DNA of 64,000 nt, from the NCBI GenBank assembly GCA_029262115.1, contig JAJCZZ010000084.1:22894-86893 (forward strand), read 5' to 3'. Position 1 is the first letter of the stretch, and each line of letters begins with the position of its first letter. Shown here piece after piece: positions 33,616 through 43,075 of this stretch. The notes beneath the pieces are model-generated. The model saw only the letters and a list, made by a program, of their open reading frames with translations. It made no database searches and was not told the DNA's origin. Made by a program: the position numbers and the translations under genes. Origin of the DNA: Gemmatimonadota bacterium. Its GTDB lineage: Bacteria > Gemmatimonadota > Gemmatimonadetes > Longimicrobiales > Gaopeijiaceae.

Positions 33616-35559
33616 CTACCGCCCCTCCACCCGCGCCGACAGGAACGCTGGATCCAGGTCGCTGAAGCCGATCTGGTCGACCACGACCTCTCCGGCCACC
33701 GCTTGATCGAAGACGAGTCGGACCGCTTCGAGCCGGCGAACGTCGAGCGCGGGGTTGGCCGCGACGAAGTCGCCCAGAGGAATCGAGTACGTCTGCAGCA
33801 CCATCTCCCAGAGCGTCTGGAAGCGTCGGTTTTCCTGGTCGCGGCGGCGGGAGATCGTGGTCTTCAAGGGGCGGCGCACCGGCCCGTAGGCCGACAGGAT
33901 CACACTGGCCGTCCCGCCTGAGGCGTCCCGGACCTCCACGCTGAGGTCGACCGGGGGCTTCTCATCGTCCTCGTCGTCTCCACCCCCCGGACGCCCTCGA
34001 CCGCCGCCGCTCGATTCCTCCGACTTGGTCGTGTCCGGGACCGGATCCGCACGGGGGCCCGGCAGGTTCTCGGTGGCAGCAAGAGTGAAGTCGAGCGTGG
34101 TGCCGGCCGAAAGCGCCCACCGCCGGGCGGATCCCGCGGGGAGGGCGACCTCGAAGGCGGCCGGTGGGCCCATGCGCGTGGTATCCGCTCCCGCAATCCG
34201 ATTGTTCCAGCCCAACCACACCGCCTGGTTCTCCTGACTGGCGGACGTGTTGTTCCGGTTGGCGGAGCGAAGCTCGAGGGTGGCCTCGCGCCATACGGCC
34301 AACGAGTCGCCGCGCAGCCGCACGCCCGCCTCGGTGCCGGAGGTGACGTCGATATCCTCTTCGAAGGTGGCGAGCGGACGGAAGTCGCTCGTCTCGAAGC
34401 GCGTCACGTACATCGTCTTGGGAAGCCACTCGCCCACGACCCTGTGATCCCGGAACATGGGCAGGTATCGCTTATCTCCACGAAGAACCGTCTCGAGGAA
34501 CGCGGACACGTAGAGCTCGGCAAAGCGGCGCTGATCCTCTCCGGGAATGAGCGTCCTCAGGTCGAGAATCCGACCACTCCGGGGACCGTTGTCGTGCGCG
34601 CCCCAGACCGTATTCCACTGCCCGTGGTTCGCACGATACACGTAGATGGCCGACTTGAAGTGGAAGTCATCGTCTGTGAAGCGGAGGCGGTTGTAGATGC
34701 GCAGGCCGTGGAAGCTCGTCACGTCACCGTCGTGGGAGCCGTGAAAGACCAGATAGCTCACATTCTCCGTAGCGACTTTTCGACCGGTCGGGAGGTACTG
34801 ACCGTCCACCGGCGCGATCGAAACGATGCCCTTGATGTCAAAACCGAAGTCGAAGTCGAGCGTGGCGTCGTCCGGGTAGTGGCTCAGCGTGTTGAAGGCG
34901 GCCGCGTTCGCCACGGCCTCCCCACCCCGGGAGTGGCCCATGAGCACGATATTGCCCATGTCGACCTTCCCTGTGAATGGGTTACCTGCTTCTCCGGTCC
35001 AGTCACGGAAGAGCCCGAGATGCCTCAACAAGAACCAGCCGCGCGCGTCGTTCTCTCCGCGGATGCCCCCGTTGATGAAGTTCTCGTCCACGCTCGCCAG
35101 GATGTAGCCGCGGCTCGCCAGGAGCTCGCCCAGGTAGTCGTACCCCGGGTCGGAGAAGTCCTTCATGTTGTGGTTTCCGTGCACCACCAACACGAGGGGA
35201 AACGGTCCGGCACCGTCGGGATACCAGACGCGTGCGTTCAGCGGCATCTCCTTGGGCGTGAAACCCCAGTAGTCGTTCCGCTCGTCCGCGGACTGGCCGA
35301 GGCTGACCAGCTTGGACGCATCGACCGCTTCGGTCGTGATCGCAACCGAATCGCGGTACTCGGCTCGGTTCTTGTCGGTCCCGCTTCCGTAGTAGAGCGT
35401 CAGGACGTCGTACCGGCCGGTCGCACCGGGGTCGGGAGCGTCCAACGCCTGATGGGCGAGGACGGTCGGCGCGTCGTTCGGGCTGAACTCGAGGGCGGGA
35501 GCACACGAGGCAAGCAGGGCCAGAGCCGCCGTCGCGGCATTTCGAGATCGGTTGGTCAT
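33616..35559 (-). CDS. Large lipoprotein alpha/beta-hydrolase
   Basis: 647 residues from the ATG at 35559. A signal peptide ends in ALLASCAPAL, a probable lipobox. Residues ~90-340 are an alpha/beta hydrolase: PLVLVVHGNHNMKDFSD (oxyanion region) and NIVLMGHSRGGEAVANAAA with the nucleophilic Ser; the histidine is in ANHGQWN. The C-terminal ~300 residues are beta-rich with a Gly/Asp/Glu-rich loop (GGGRGRPGGGDDEDDEK) resembling a binding module. It resembles secreted esterases or dienelactone-hydrolase relatives; substrate unknown. Confidence 0.75.
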   Translation of the reverse strand: MTNRSRNAATAALALLASCAPALEFSPNDAPTVLAHQALDAPDPGATGRYDVLTLYYGSGTDKNRAEYRDSVAITTEAVDASKLVSLGQSADERNDYWGFTPKEMPLNARVWYPDGAGPFPLVLVVHGNHNMKDFSDPGYDYLGELLASRGYILASVDENFINGGIRGENDARGWFLLRHLGLFRDWTGEAGNPFTGKVDMGNIVLMGHSRGGEAVANAAAFNTLSHYPDDATLDFDFGFDIKGIVSIAPVDGQYLPTGRKVATENVSYLVFHGSHDGDVTSFHGLRIYNRLRFTDDDFHFKSAIYVYRANHGQWNTVWGAHDNGPRSGRILDLRTLIPGEDQRRFAELYVSAFLETVLRGDKRYLPMFRDHRVVGEWLPKTMYVTRFETSDFRPLATFEEDIDVTSGTEAGVRLRGDSLAVWREATLELRSANRNNTSASQENQAVWLGWNNRIAGADTTRMGPPAAFEVALPAGSARRWALSAGTTLDFTLAATENLPGPRADPVPDTTKSEESSGGGRGRPGGGDDEDDEKPPVDLSVEVRDASGGTASVILSAYGPVRRPLKTTISRRRDQENRRFQTLWEMVLQTYSIPLGDFVAANPALDVRRLEAVRLVFDQAVAGEVVVDQIGFSDLDPAFLSARVEGR

Positions 35560-35686
35560 AGCCGAAAGACTAGGTCGAAACAGTGGAGACCGGCAACGGC
35601 AGGCCCTCGCCTGACCCATCTCCCTTGGACCCGCCCCGGCCGTCCTGGGTAGCGTTGGCTCCCACTACCGACACCAGGAGAAGTTC

Positions 35687-36157
35687 GTGGCAAACCCCAC
35701 CGTGACCATCGAAACCAACCAGGGCACCATCAAAGCCGAGATGTACGCCGACGTGGCACCCGAGACCACCGGCAACTTCATGAAGCTGGCGAAGGACGGC
35801 TTCTACGACGGCGTCGTGTTCCATAGAGTCATCAAGGACTTCATGATCCAGGGCGGCGACCCGACAGGCACCGGCCGCGGTGGACCGGGCTACACGATCA
35901 AGGACGAATTCGCGCCGGGCCTCACCCACAGTAAGAAGGGGCTGTTCTCGATGGCGAACTCGGGGCCCAACTCGGGCGGATCCCAGTTCTTCATCACGCT
36001 CGTCGCGACGCCCTGGCTCGACGGAAAGCACGCGATCTTCGGCGAGGTCGTCGAGGGCATGGACGTGGTCGACAAGATCGGCGCTAGCATGACGGGGCCG
36101 GGGGATCGCCCGAAGGACGAGATCCGCATGGAGAAGGTGACGGTCTCGGAAGAGTAG
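35687..36157 (+). CDS. ppiB: Cyclophilin-type peptidyl-prolyl cis-trans isomerase
   Basis: 156 residues, GTG start preceded by AGGAG. Standard cyclophilin core: FYDGVVFHRVIKDFMIQGG with the catalytic Arg, GPNSGGSQFFITLVATPWL, and KHAIFGEVVEGMDVVDKI. No signal peptide, so cytoplasmic. It accelerates proline isomerisation during folding. It is divergent from the hydrolase gene with 127 bp between. Confidence 0.95.
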   Translation: MANPTVTIETNQGTIKAEMYADVAPETTGNFMKLAKDGFYDGVVFHRVIKDFMIQGGDPTGTGRGGPGYTIKDEFAPGLTHSKKGLFSMANSGPNSGGSQFFITLVATPWLDGKHAIFGEVVEGMDVVDKIGASMTGPGDRPKDEIRMEKVTVSEE

Positions 36158-36374
36158 AAGGGATGCTGGCTTCTCGCGGGTATGGAGATGCGCGGCGGTC
36201 ATGAGCGCGGCGGCGTGCCAGGGCTCCACCGAAGCTCCGGTGTCGGTCGGACCGGGCAGCTACATCACGTCGGGCGAGGCGGTCCGAAGATCCGTGTTAA
36301 CCGATGGGCGCCACCGCCCCTCGCTCCGCCACGCTACTGCGACCCATCCTTGAGGCGAGCACCCCTCTCACACC

Positions 36375-36605
36375 TCAACGCGCGCCGACCCCTTCCGGTG
36401 GCCACTCAAGTGTGGGTCGCTTCTTCTCCTCCGCGCACTCCCTCAAATACAGATTGATCAGGGTCTGGTATGGGATCCCGGTCTCCTCCGCGAGGCCCTT
36501 GAAATACTCCACCGTGGGACCATCCAGACGGATCGTGACCCGTTGCTTCAGTCGACCGGCATACGGGTTCTTCCTTGCTTTTGAGAAGTCGTACTCGTCT
36601 CTCAT
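36375..36605 (-). CDS. brnA: BrnA-family antitoxin
   Basis: 76 residues (MRDEYDFSKARKNPYAGRL, then KQRVTIRLDGPTVEYFKGL), the typical BrnA start and ribbon-helix-helix region. BrnA binds DNA as a dimer and neutralises the RNase BrnT, encoded just upstream on the same strand. The partner carries an in-frame stop, so this antitoxin may be the only working product. Confidence 0.85.
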   Translation of the reverse strand: MRDEYDFSKARKNPYAGRLKQRVTIRLDGPTVEYFKGLAEETGIPYQTLINLYLRECAEEKKRPTLEWPPEGVGAR

Positions 36606-36611
36606 TCGGAT

Positions 36612-36941
36612 CTACCTCAAGCGAATCTCGTAGTCGCGTGTCTCCGGGCGGGTCGCTTTCCGCGCAGGGATGATCCGTATCGTGTCCCCGTCTCGTAGAG
36701 CGTGCACCACGACCAGGAGTCGCAGCGAGGCGCTCAGACCGAGCATGACGACCCGCTCTTCGTCGGTGCGGGGGTGAGGGTCCTCCTAGAGCAGCGCCTG
36801 CTCGTCGTAGAACACCGAGCGCGCCTCTTCAAACGAGACGCCGTGCTTCCGACGGTTCATTTCCGCCTTACGGGAATCCCACTCGAATCGGATCTGGCCC
36901 TGAACGTGCAGAGCGGCGTGCCGTTCCACTGGGGTGGTCAT
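36612..36941 (-). pseudogene. brnT: BrnT-family RNase toxin gene interrupted by an amber codon
   Basis: From an ATG at 36941 the frame reads QIRFEWDSRKAEMNRRKHG, VSFEEARSVFYDEQALL, then TAG at 36786-36788, then continues in the same frame as EDPHPRTDEERVVMLGLSA, LRLLVVVHALRDGDTIRII and PARKATRPETRDYE to a stop at 36612. The whole BrnT family sequence is therefore present with one nonsense codon in the middle. The intact brnA follows 7 bp downstream. Either the toxin is dead or the amber is suppressed. Confidence 0.8.
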
Positions 36942-37173
36942 CAGGCTCACGGACGCTGTCCGGACCCTTGGCTCCCGAAACAACTCGCCGCCCATTCTTG
37001 CGGTGCGGCGACCACGCAAGAACGATCACTGATGCATGAAGCTGCCATAGGTTCCGTCACGTTGATCGATCGGTCTTTTTCTCGGGACACCAAACCTCCA
37101 GCGGCGGGCAGGTCAAAGGGGGCGGACACCTCAATACCCTTTACCTGAGCAATGCTTGGCTTCGCTCCCCTTC

Positions 37174-37677
37174 CTACCTGGGTCCACCGCCATCCATGAC
37201 GTCCGCGACCCGGGCACCCAGGGCACCGCCGCGTAGGATGACCAACTCGGCGGCAACCCAAAAATTGTTGTCGGTCGCTGGACCGGTCTTCTTGTCGCGC
37301 ATTACCACACCACCATCTTGAAGGACCTCGAAGTCCAACGAGCTAGGTCCACCGGCGTTGTACCCCTCTATAAGCACGTATAGGTCACCGCCCGTTATGA
37401 GTGCGGAGAAAACGTTCGGCTTGTCATTGCGAAGCGCCACGATATCGCGGACGATATCGACGTTTGCGACGCCACCGAGCTGTCTGTTCGTGTAGACGAC
37501 GACTTTGTCGTCGCCCCCTGCCTCCTTCGACCACTTGCTAGCCACGGACACACGGGCGCCGTCATCGGGGGAATCGATGCGTACAAACCAGCTACCAATC
37601 CGCGGAGCGGTGTTCCGTCGAATATCTCTGAGCAGCTGGAGCTCCGCCTTGTTGTTGGGAGGTGGTGGAGGTGGCAT
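37174..37677 (-). CDS. Hypothetical protein in a probable cassette
   Basis: 167 residues from the ATG at 37677 (MPPPPPPNNKAELQLLRDI); the first seven residues are mostly proline. Strand-rich segments (RIGSWFVRIDSPDDGARV, GDLYVLIEGYNAGGPSSL) and a Gly-rich end. No known domain. It is followed upstream (37825) by an attC-like site, consistent with a minus-strand integron-type cassette. Confidence 0.5.
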   Translation of the reverse strand: MPPPPPPNNKAELQLLRDIRRNTAPRIGSWFVRIDSPDDGARVSVASKWSKEAGGDDKVVVYTNRQLGGVANVDIVRDIVALRNDKPNVFSALITGGDLYVLIEGYNAGGPSSLDFEVLQDGGVVMRDKKTGPATDNNFWVAAELVILRGGALGARVADVMDGGGPR

Positions 37678-37824
37678 GAGAAGTCCTCTCGTTGGAAATG
37701 AGCTAGGCATGAGGCGCTCTATCTGCGCCCATACCATCAGACGGACATACCGTGTGCTTTTCTCGCTCAGGGGCTGCGGCTACCCCGGTAGCTCGAAGAC
37801 AGAAGGTGGCTCAGAACGGCGGAC

Positions 37825-37873
37825 GCTAACGTTCAGAGTTACCGGCGCAGCCCCCCGCAACTCCGGTTGAGGC
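37825..37873 (-). repeat. Short attC-like site
   Basis: On the minus strand the order is CTCAAC (core), GAGTTGCGG, a GC-rich loop, CCGGTAACTC, a TGAAC spacer and GTTAGCG (core). The inner arms pair over about eight bases and the outer AAC/GTT cores pair, giving the attC form in about 49 bases. The 3-prime portion (AACTCTGAACGTTAG) is like the ends of the sites at 30207 and 46501. Confidence 0.5.
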
Positions 37874-38046
37874 TCCACTTCCGCTGACCCTTGTGCCGTC
37901 GTCCAGCCTACCCGAGACGTTTGGGGTCGTGATCCTCCGAAGCGAGCGAAGCGAACCGGGCGCGGTGGCTGACGCGGCAGTGACAAGGCGGTTCGGTTGG
38001 TCGATCACAAGGGTGAGAAGCGAACCAAGACTGGAGTGGGAGGGTC

Positions 38047-38411
38047 CACTTCAGGGATCGGCGCACATGGGAGATCGTTGGTGTCCTGGAGGACGTCCGC
38101 AGACAAGGCTTAGAGTCGAAGGCGGGCCCGGAGGTCTTCCTGCCACTCTCCCAAGAACCCTTCAATGGTTTCTTCGTGATCAGAACCCGGGGGAACGCCT
38201 CGGCAATGGTCGGGTCCATCCGGGAGGCCCTTTGGGACGCTGACACTTCTCAGGCGATTTGGGCCAACCGCCCGGTGATCAACATGCTGTCCGAGTGGAC
38301 GCGCCAGCGCACGTTCAACACGGCACTCCTAACCGCTTTTGCCGCATTGGCTTTGGCGCTCTCGGCTATTGGGGTCTACGGATTGATGGCGTTCTCGGTG
38401 GAGTTGAGGTT
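38047..38411 (+). pseudogene. C-terminal fragment of an ADOP/MacB-type ABC permease
   Basis: In one frame: WEIVGVLEDVRRQGLESKA, GPEVFLPLSQEPFNGFFVI, ALWDADTSQAIWANRPVIN, MLSEWTRQRTFNTALLTAF and AALALALSAIGVYGLMAFS. This is the late part of the periplasmic domain and the following membrane helix of an ADOP-family permease; the N-terminal ~600 residues and the last helices are missing. The frame ends where the IS91-type sequence begins, so the insertion cut it. Confidence 0.7.
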
Positions 38412-39170
38412 GCCCTCGCGCGCTGCACGGACTGTGGTCAGGAGCACCTCGTGGCGTTCAGCTGCAAGGGACGCTGTGTCAGCCCCTCATGCACGAACCG
38501 GCGCATGGCGGAGCTCGCGGCGCACCTGAGCGACAGCGTCGTGCCCACGGTGCCGGTGCGGCAGTGGGTGCTGTCGGTGCCCAAGCGCCTGCGTCCCCAG
38601 CTGATGCGGGATCCCGATCTCGGTGGCGCGGTCCTGCGGATCCTGCTGCGCGTCATCCGGACCGAGCTACGCGGCGCCGCTCGGGGCGCTGTTCCGCCCG
38701 ACGCACGTCTCGGTGCGGTGTCCTTCCTGCACCGCTTCGGCTCGGGCCTGAATCCCCACCCTCACTTCCACCTGGCGGTCCGATCATGCAGCGGCGGACT
38801 CTCCAGCTGTATGTCCGTCGCGGGCTCCTCTCCGAGCAGGATGCGAAGGACATGCTCACATGGCGGGGCACCGGCGGCTTCAGTCTCGATGGCTCGGTTC
38901 GGATCGCAGCGCACGACCGGGCCGGGCTCGAGCGACTCCTTCGCTACGGGCTCGACCGCCCTCGCGCTGCATCGCCTAGCTCCGCGTGCGGCCACTCGAC
39001 CGACCGCGGCCCGCGCGGTCGCTGGGCGCAGCAGCACGCCCGGGTCTACGAGGTGCACCCGCTACGCTGTCCCGCCTGCCACGGTGCGATGCGCATCCTC
39101 GCCTTCCTCACCGACCCGGGCGTGCCGCGCCCCATCCTGCGACACCTACGCATCCCCGAGCATCCACCAC
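38412..39170 (+). mobile_element. Decayed IS91-family transposase
   Basis: The zinc-binding head of an IS91/IS801-type rolling-circle transposase is visible (RCTDCGQEHLVAFSCKGRC, VSPSCTNRRMAELAAHLSD), followed by VPVRQWVLSVPKRLRPQLM and FGSGLNPHPHFHLAV. At ~38785 the frame changes and ~60 residues are missing; then YVRRGLLSEQDAKDMLTWR, GGFSLDGSVRIAAHDRAGL, another deletion, and YEVHPLRCPACHGAMRILA. The Y2 catalytic part is lost. It is a dead element adjoining the truncated ADOP permease. Confidence 0.75.
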
Positions 39171-39319
39171 CGGTCAGCCCGGCTCGGGGACCGCCGCAGA
39201 CCGAGCGGATCGCCGGCGACGCGCACCGAACCGGCCCCACGCCCCTTCTTGCGCCGCACGAACGCATCCCACCACGTTCCCTCCATCCGGGACCGACCCC
39301 GGTTGAATTTCCTTCCCCA

Positions 39320-40138
39320 TCACGCGTACGCACCCAACAGTTTGACGTCGCCGACCGACGCACCGAGCACCTCGTATGCCGAGCGTAACGCGGTAGGATC
39401 GTCCGAGTGCACATCGACATGGAAGCGATACTCCCAAGGTTTTCCGGCGATGGGCCTCGACATGATCCACAGCAGGTCGACATCGCGTTCGGCCAAGACG
39501 CCCAGCACGGCGTGGAGGCTGCCGGGCCGGTGGGGTAGCGTGAACGTGAGAGATGCTTTGCGTGCAGCACCGAGCGGTGGGGCGATCCCGGGCGCGACGC
39601 CCAGGAAACGCGTGTGGTTGAGCGGGTCGTCCTCCAAGCCGCGGACGAGGATCTCGCCTCCATAGAGCTCCGCGGCCAACGCCGAACCGATGGCCGCGTC
39701 GTAGTCGGCCCCTCCCCCGATCAGGTCCCGGACGCTGCCGGCCGTGTCGTACGCCGGGACTTCAACGATGGAAGGGTGCGCACCGAAGAAGGCCCGGCAC
39801 TGGCGTAGCGCGACCGGATGCGACGCGACTCGGTTCAGCTCGTCCAGGCGGAGGCCGGGTGGCGCGACAAGGCACAGTTCGACCCGCACCCGCGTTTCTG
39901 CCACGGCGTGGACGCTCGCGGCCGCCATGAGGTCGAGGTTTTCAACGACCGCGCCTGCCAGGCTGTTTTCCATAGGCACCGCACCCCGTTCCGCCCGCCC
40001 TTCGGCCACTGCCTGGAACAGGCCGGGGAAGTCGCGACAAGGCAGGATTTCCACGTCGGCTCCGAACAGTTGTAGCGCGGCTTGATGGCTGAACGCACCG
40101 TGCTCGCCCTGGATGGCGACGCATAGCGGCGAGCTCAT
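39320..40138 (-). CDS. pheA: Prephenate dehydratase with ACT domain
   Basis: 272 residues from the ATG at 40138, overlapping the chorismate mutase stop by 4 bp. Core motifs: CVAIQGEHGAFSHQAALQL, GAVPMENSLAGAVVENLDL, and the catalytic Thr-Arg-Phe in DPLNHTRFLGVAPG. An ACT domain follows (TFTLPHRPGSLHAVLGVLA; WEYRFHVDVHSD), giving phenylalanine feedback inhibition. It converts prephenate to phenylpyruvate. Mutase and dehydratase are separate genes rather than a fused P-protein. Confidence 0.93.
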   Translation of the reverse strand: MSSPLCVAIQGEHGAFSHQAALQLFGADVEILPCRDFPGLFQAVAEGRAERGAVPMENSLAGAVVENLDLMAAASVHAVAETRVRVELCLVAPPGLRLDELNRVASHPVALRQCRAFFGAHPSIVEVPAYDTAGSVRDLIGGGADYDAAIGSALAAELYGGEILVRGLEDDPLNHTRFLGVAPGIAPPLGAARKASLTFTLPHRPGSLHAVLGVLAERDVDLLWIMSRPIAGKPWEYRFHVDVHSDDPTALRSAYEVLGASVGDVKLLGAYA

Positions 40139-40476
40139 GGATCTCTCCGCGCCGCCCGCGCGCGGTCCGCCTCTCGGTCCAGGTGGGACAACGCGAGGAG
40201 GCTCCAGAACACATTGCGGACCGGTTCGGGCTCGATGCTGCGTTGGCGCGCGTTCGTCGCCGCCCTTCTGACGATCTCCGCCTCCCGCTGGAGATCGCGC
40301 GCGGGAGCGCCCTGGGCGTGTTTGGCCGCCGCCGCCCGGCGCGCAAGCTCGAGTCTGCTGGAGATGAGTTCGATGATCGAGTCGTCCACGTCGTCGATCT
40401 GCTTCCTCGGCCCCCCCAGGGTGACGCAGCGTGACGGGCGAGCGCGGGAAGATGTGTCGTTGTTTGAGATGTGCAT
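40135..40476 (-). CDS. AroQ-type chorismate mutase
   Basis: 113 residues from the ATG at 40476. The all-helical mutase pattern is present: GPRKQIDDVDDSIIELISS, RLELARRAAAAKHAQGAP, REAEIVRRAATNARQRSIE and FWSLLALSHLDREADR, including the usual Arg and Lys of the active site. Converts chorismate to prephenate for the dehydratase whose gene it overlaps. Confidence 0.85.
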   Translation of the reverse strand: MHISNNDTSSRARPSRCVTLGGPRKQIDDVDDSIIELISSRLELARRAAAAKHAQGAPARDLQREAEIVRRAATNARQRSIEPEPVRNVFWSLLALSHLDREADRARAARRDP

Positions 40477-40495
40477 GCTCGGTTCGTAGTCGAGG

Positions 40496-41790
40496 ATGGA
40501 GTGGAGGAACGGGATAGGGGGGCAGCCGGTGATCCCGGCTGTCCCCTCCCACACCACCGGACATGCGGGTCCGCATCCGGCGGTTCGGAGCGTCACGGCG
40601 GTGGACGGCGCCACTGTCCTTCCGGTACGCTCCCGACTGGCCGTTCAGGTGCAGGAGCGGAACGCGGCGTGGTGGCACTCCCTTGCGGTGGTGGTCCCGG
40701 AGAGCCGGACCCTTCAGGGAGCCGGCTACCTCTTCCCGGGGCCCCCTTTCGAGGTAGGACCGTATGATCCTGGGTTAGTGGTCCTCGAGGTGAAGGCCTA
40801 CAATCCGCGGGCTCCGCATCAGTTCTTCGGTCTCGCGGCGTTCAGGGTCACCGGCTCGTATCCCTCGTGGACGGTGAGCTTCGAGGACGGCAGCGACGGG
40901 GACTTCAATGACATCATCGTCTCTGTGACTGCATTTGATGCTCCCGCCGCCACCCTTGAGATCACATGCGTCCCAGCTTCGGTGATGCGTGGGAACCCGG
41001 TGGATTGCACCGCCACGAGCGGCGCCGAGGCGAACATCGTGGTAAAGGAGTGGTCGTTCTCGGGCACGAATGGGCTCACGGCGGGCGAGATGTCGGGCGT
41101 GAATCCCTGGTCCGGGCCCCTGGTCACGGGGGGCACCGTGACCGTGAAGGCGGACGTCGACGGCATGGAAACGACGGCGACGACGTCGGTTTCCGTCACG
41201 GCGAGGAACTGGGCCGGCGTGACCCCGTCTTTCACCGTGGCCGAGAGCAGTCCCGGACCGCTCCCCGGCAACCCGACCGTGATTGGAGACTTCGGCAAGA
41301 TCGGCTTCAGGCCGGTCGCCACGTCGCAGGCGGCCGCGGTCGCGCAAGTGCCCTCCGGCCCGAACGTGGGCATGAACTATCTGAGGAGGATCCCCTACGG
41401 GATCGAGGCCACGGTCCACGTCAATACTGTCGCCCTCTCCCAGGGAGTGCGTTCTGGATGAGCCAGCCGAATCGTCAGTCAACGGATACGAACGGAAATC
41501 TCCTCTGTGCTCGAAAGGACGTGGTCCCGTTCCAGGCGGTCGTTCGGAGGCACGAAGGGATAGGGCTGGACCCCGCCTCTCATGCCCGCCTCTACCGGGA
41601 TAAGCTCTTCCAACTCACAGGTCCGGCGCTGGAAGGGATCGTTGCGGCGCAGCCGTTTGCGGTGCTCGGCGCCGCGAATGCTCCTTTCCAGGCCGCGATG
41701 GCGGCCGCCCGGGCCGAGGCGGCTAGGGCACGGCTAGGGCCGACCAGGGCGCTAACATCCCAACCTACTGCCTGTTCGCGGGTATCACGT
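40496..41790 (+). pseudogene. Frameshifted secreted repeat protein
   Basis: The first frame (40496-41461) contains beta-rich repeats: PSWTVSFEDGSDGDFNDII (an Asp-rich loop typical of DUF4114-like extracellular domains), then Ig/PKD-like segments (LEITCVPASVMRGNPVDCT; GGTVTVKADVDGMETTATT). It stops at 41461; in the next frame the sequence continues sensibly as SAFWMSQPNRQSTDTNGNL, CARKDVVPFQAVVRRHEGI and RDKLFQLTGPALEGIVAAQ to about 41790. One frameshift near 41440 therefore splits the gene. No signal peptide is seen at the present start, so the 5-prime end may also be lost. Confidence 0.55.
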
Positions 41791-41805
41791 ACTAGCGGAG
41801 GAACT

Positions 41806-42435
41806 ATGAATTCCACGACTCGACATATACTCGGCGCCACGGTCTGCGCCTTCCTGGCCGTCGGACCTGTGGGTGCGCAGCAAGATCCGGGAACAGTGAA
41901 GCTCCGTAACGACTGCAGGCTCGGGGAACAGGTGCTGACGCATGGCCGGCCCGCCAACAAGCGGGACTGGGCTCTCCAACTCATCGGGTCCTGTCCCCAG
42001 GGCGCGAGAGTGGTGGCGTCCATGTGGAATGCGCCGCCGCGGGACGACTCGGGCCTCCAGGGCCTGTACCATGCGTCCATCCATGCCAAGGATCCGGCGC
42101 TTTTCTCCCGAGCCCTCAGCATCGCGCAGGACGGGGCGGTAGACGCTCCGGTTCGACTGGCTGCGCTCGGGACCGTGGTTACATACTTGCGCCCCGACCT
42201 GATTCTCAACCTGGTGGACCGCACGCGTCAGGAGGGGTGGCCGCCGATCGAATGGAGCAACGTCTGGGCGAACCTGGATCACCCGATGCACCGGCCGGGG
42301 GAGGTCTCCCTTCCGGCGGGCGCGATGGAGGCGGCCACTGCTCTTGTGCAGATCCTCAAAGACGGCGACGGCATTGATCCGCTCCTGCGTGACTCGGCCT
42401 ACTGGCTGACCGCCTTCTACCAGTTCGGCAACTGA
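41806..42435 (+). CDS. Secreted protein of unknown function
   Basis: 209 residues from the ATG at 41806, with GGAGGAACT just upstream. Signal peptide: ILGATVCAFLAVGPVGAQQ. The mature part is helical (KDPALFSRALSIAQDGAVD; AAMEAATALVQILKDGDG-like), recalling helical repeat proteins, with a C-terminal SAYWLTAFYQFGN. Family not recognised. It follows the frameshifted repeat-protein gene by 15 bp. Confidence 0.6.
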   Translation: MNSTTRHILGATVCAFLAVGPVGAQQDPGTVKLRNDCRLGEQVLTHGRPANKRDWALQLIGSCPQGARVVASMWNAPPRDDSGLQGLYHASIHAKDPALFSRALSIAQDGAVDAPVRLAALGTVVTYLRPDLILNLVDRTRQEGWPPIEWSNVWANLDHPMHRPGEVSLPAGAMEAATALVQILKDGDGIDPLLRDSAYWLTAFYQFGN

Positions 42436-42577
42436 GGCCCCCAGCGGCTATCCATCGAGCGGAGCCTCTCCGCACCGCAACATCTCCGACCGAGAGCTAC
42501 GACAGAAGTTTCGCGCGCGCCAATTAGAGCGGTGTTTTCCGCACTTCGCGAACAACCGAGAGCGCGCGGTCGTCGGG

Positions 42578-42765
42578 CTATCCCCCCCGAAGCCTCTCCC
42601 GGACGTAGCGCGCCACCGCGTCGATGTCCCGGTACTTCAGCCCGACCAGCCCCCAGTACGGCATTCCCGCGACGTTGCCCGTGAAGATCTGACGCCGCTG
42701 GCCGCTCCCATCGTCGGCGAAGCGCCAGTCCGCGCCCAGGAACGAGGGCGGGCGGAGCGTGTCGC
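42578..42765 (-). pseudogene. C-terminal fragment of a class I c-type cytochrome
   Basis: Minus-strand frame ending at 42578: PPSFLGADWRFADDGSGQR, then RQIFTGNVAGMPYWGLVGL and YRDIDAVARYVRERLRGG. This is the last helix and the methionine-ligand loop (GMPYWG) of a cytochrome c; the CxxCH haem motif is absent. It abuts the 5-prime end of the PadR gene, so the two probably meet at a recombination junction near 42765. Confidence 0.45.
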
Positions 42766-42784
42766 CGAGTTCGAGCGACTGATC

Positions 42785-43075
42785 ATGTTGGCGATCGCTC
42801 AGTTGGGCGAAGAAGCGTACGGCGCCTCCATCCTCGAGGAGTTGGACTGGCGCACCGGGCGCGACATCAAAGGGGGCGCGATCTACATGGCCCTCAAGCG
42901 GCTGGAAGAGAAGGGGATGATCAGCTCGCGCGTCGGCCCGCCGACCGCCGAGCGCGGGGGGCGAACCAAACGGCTTGTGCGACTGGAGCCAGCGGGGGTC
43001 GCCAGTCTCCGCACGGCACACGTCGAATGGAACCGCATGACCGCGGGGCTCGACACCCTCCTGGGGGACGCATGA
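42785..43075 (+). CDS. PadR-family transcriptional regulator (possibly 5-prime truncated)
   Basis: 96 residues from the ATG at 42785. The winged helix of PadR is present: EAYGASILEELDWRTGRD, GAIYMALKRLEEKGMISSR and RTKRLVRLEPAGVASL. In family members ~12 residues (LGEFERLVLLA-like) precede this point; here a matching RVAEFERLI is encoded in frame just upstream but no start codon precedes it, so the N-terminus may be truncated. Its stop overlaps the ATG of the permease gene, the usual PadR-ADOP pairing. Confidence 0.75.
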   Translation: MLAIAQLGEEAYGASILEELDWRTGRDIKGGAIYMALKRLEEKGMISSRVGPPTAERGGRTKRLVRLEPAGVASLRTAHVEWNRMTAGLDTLLGDA

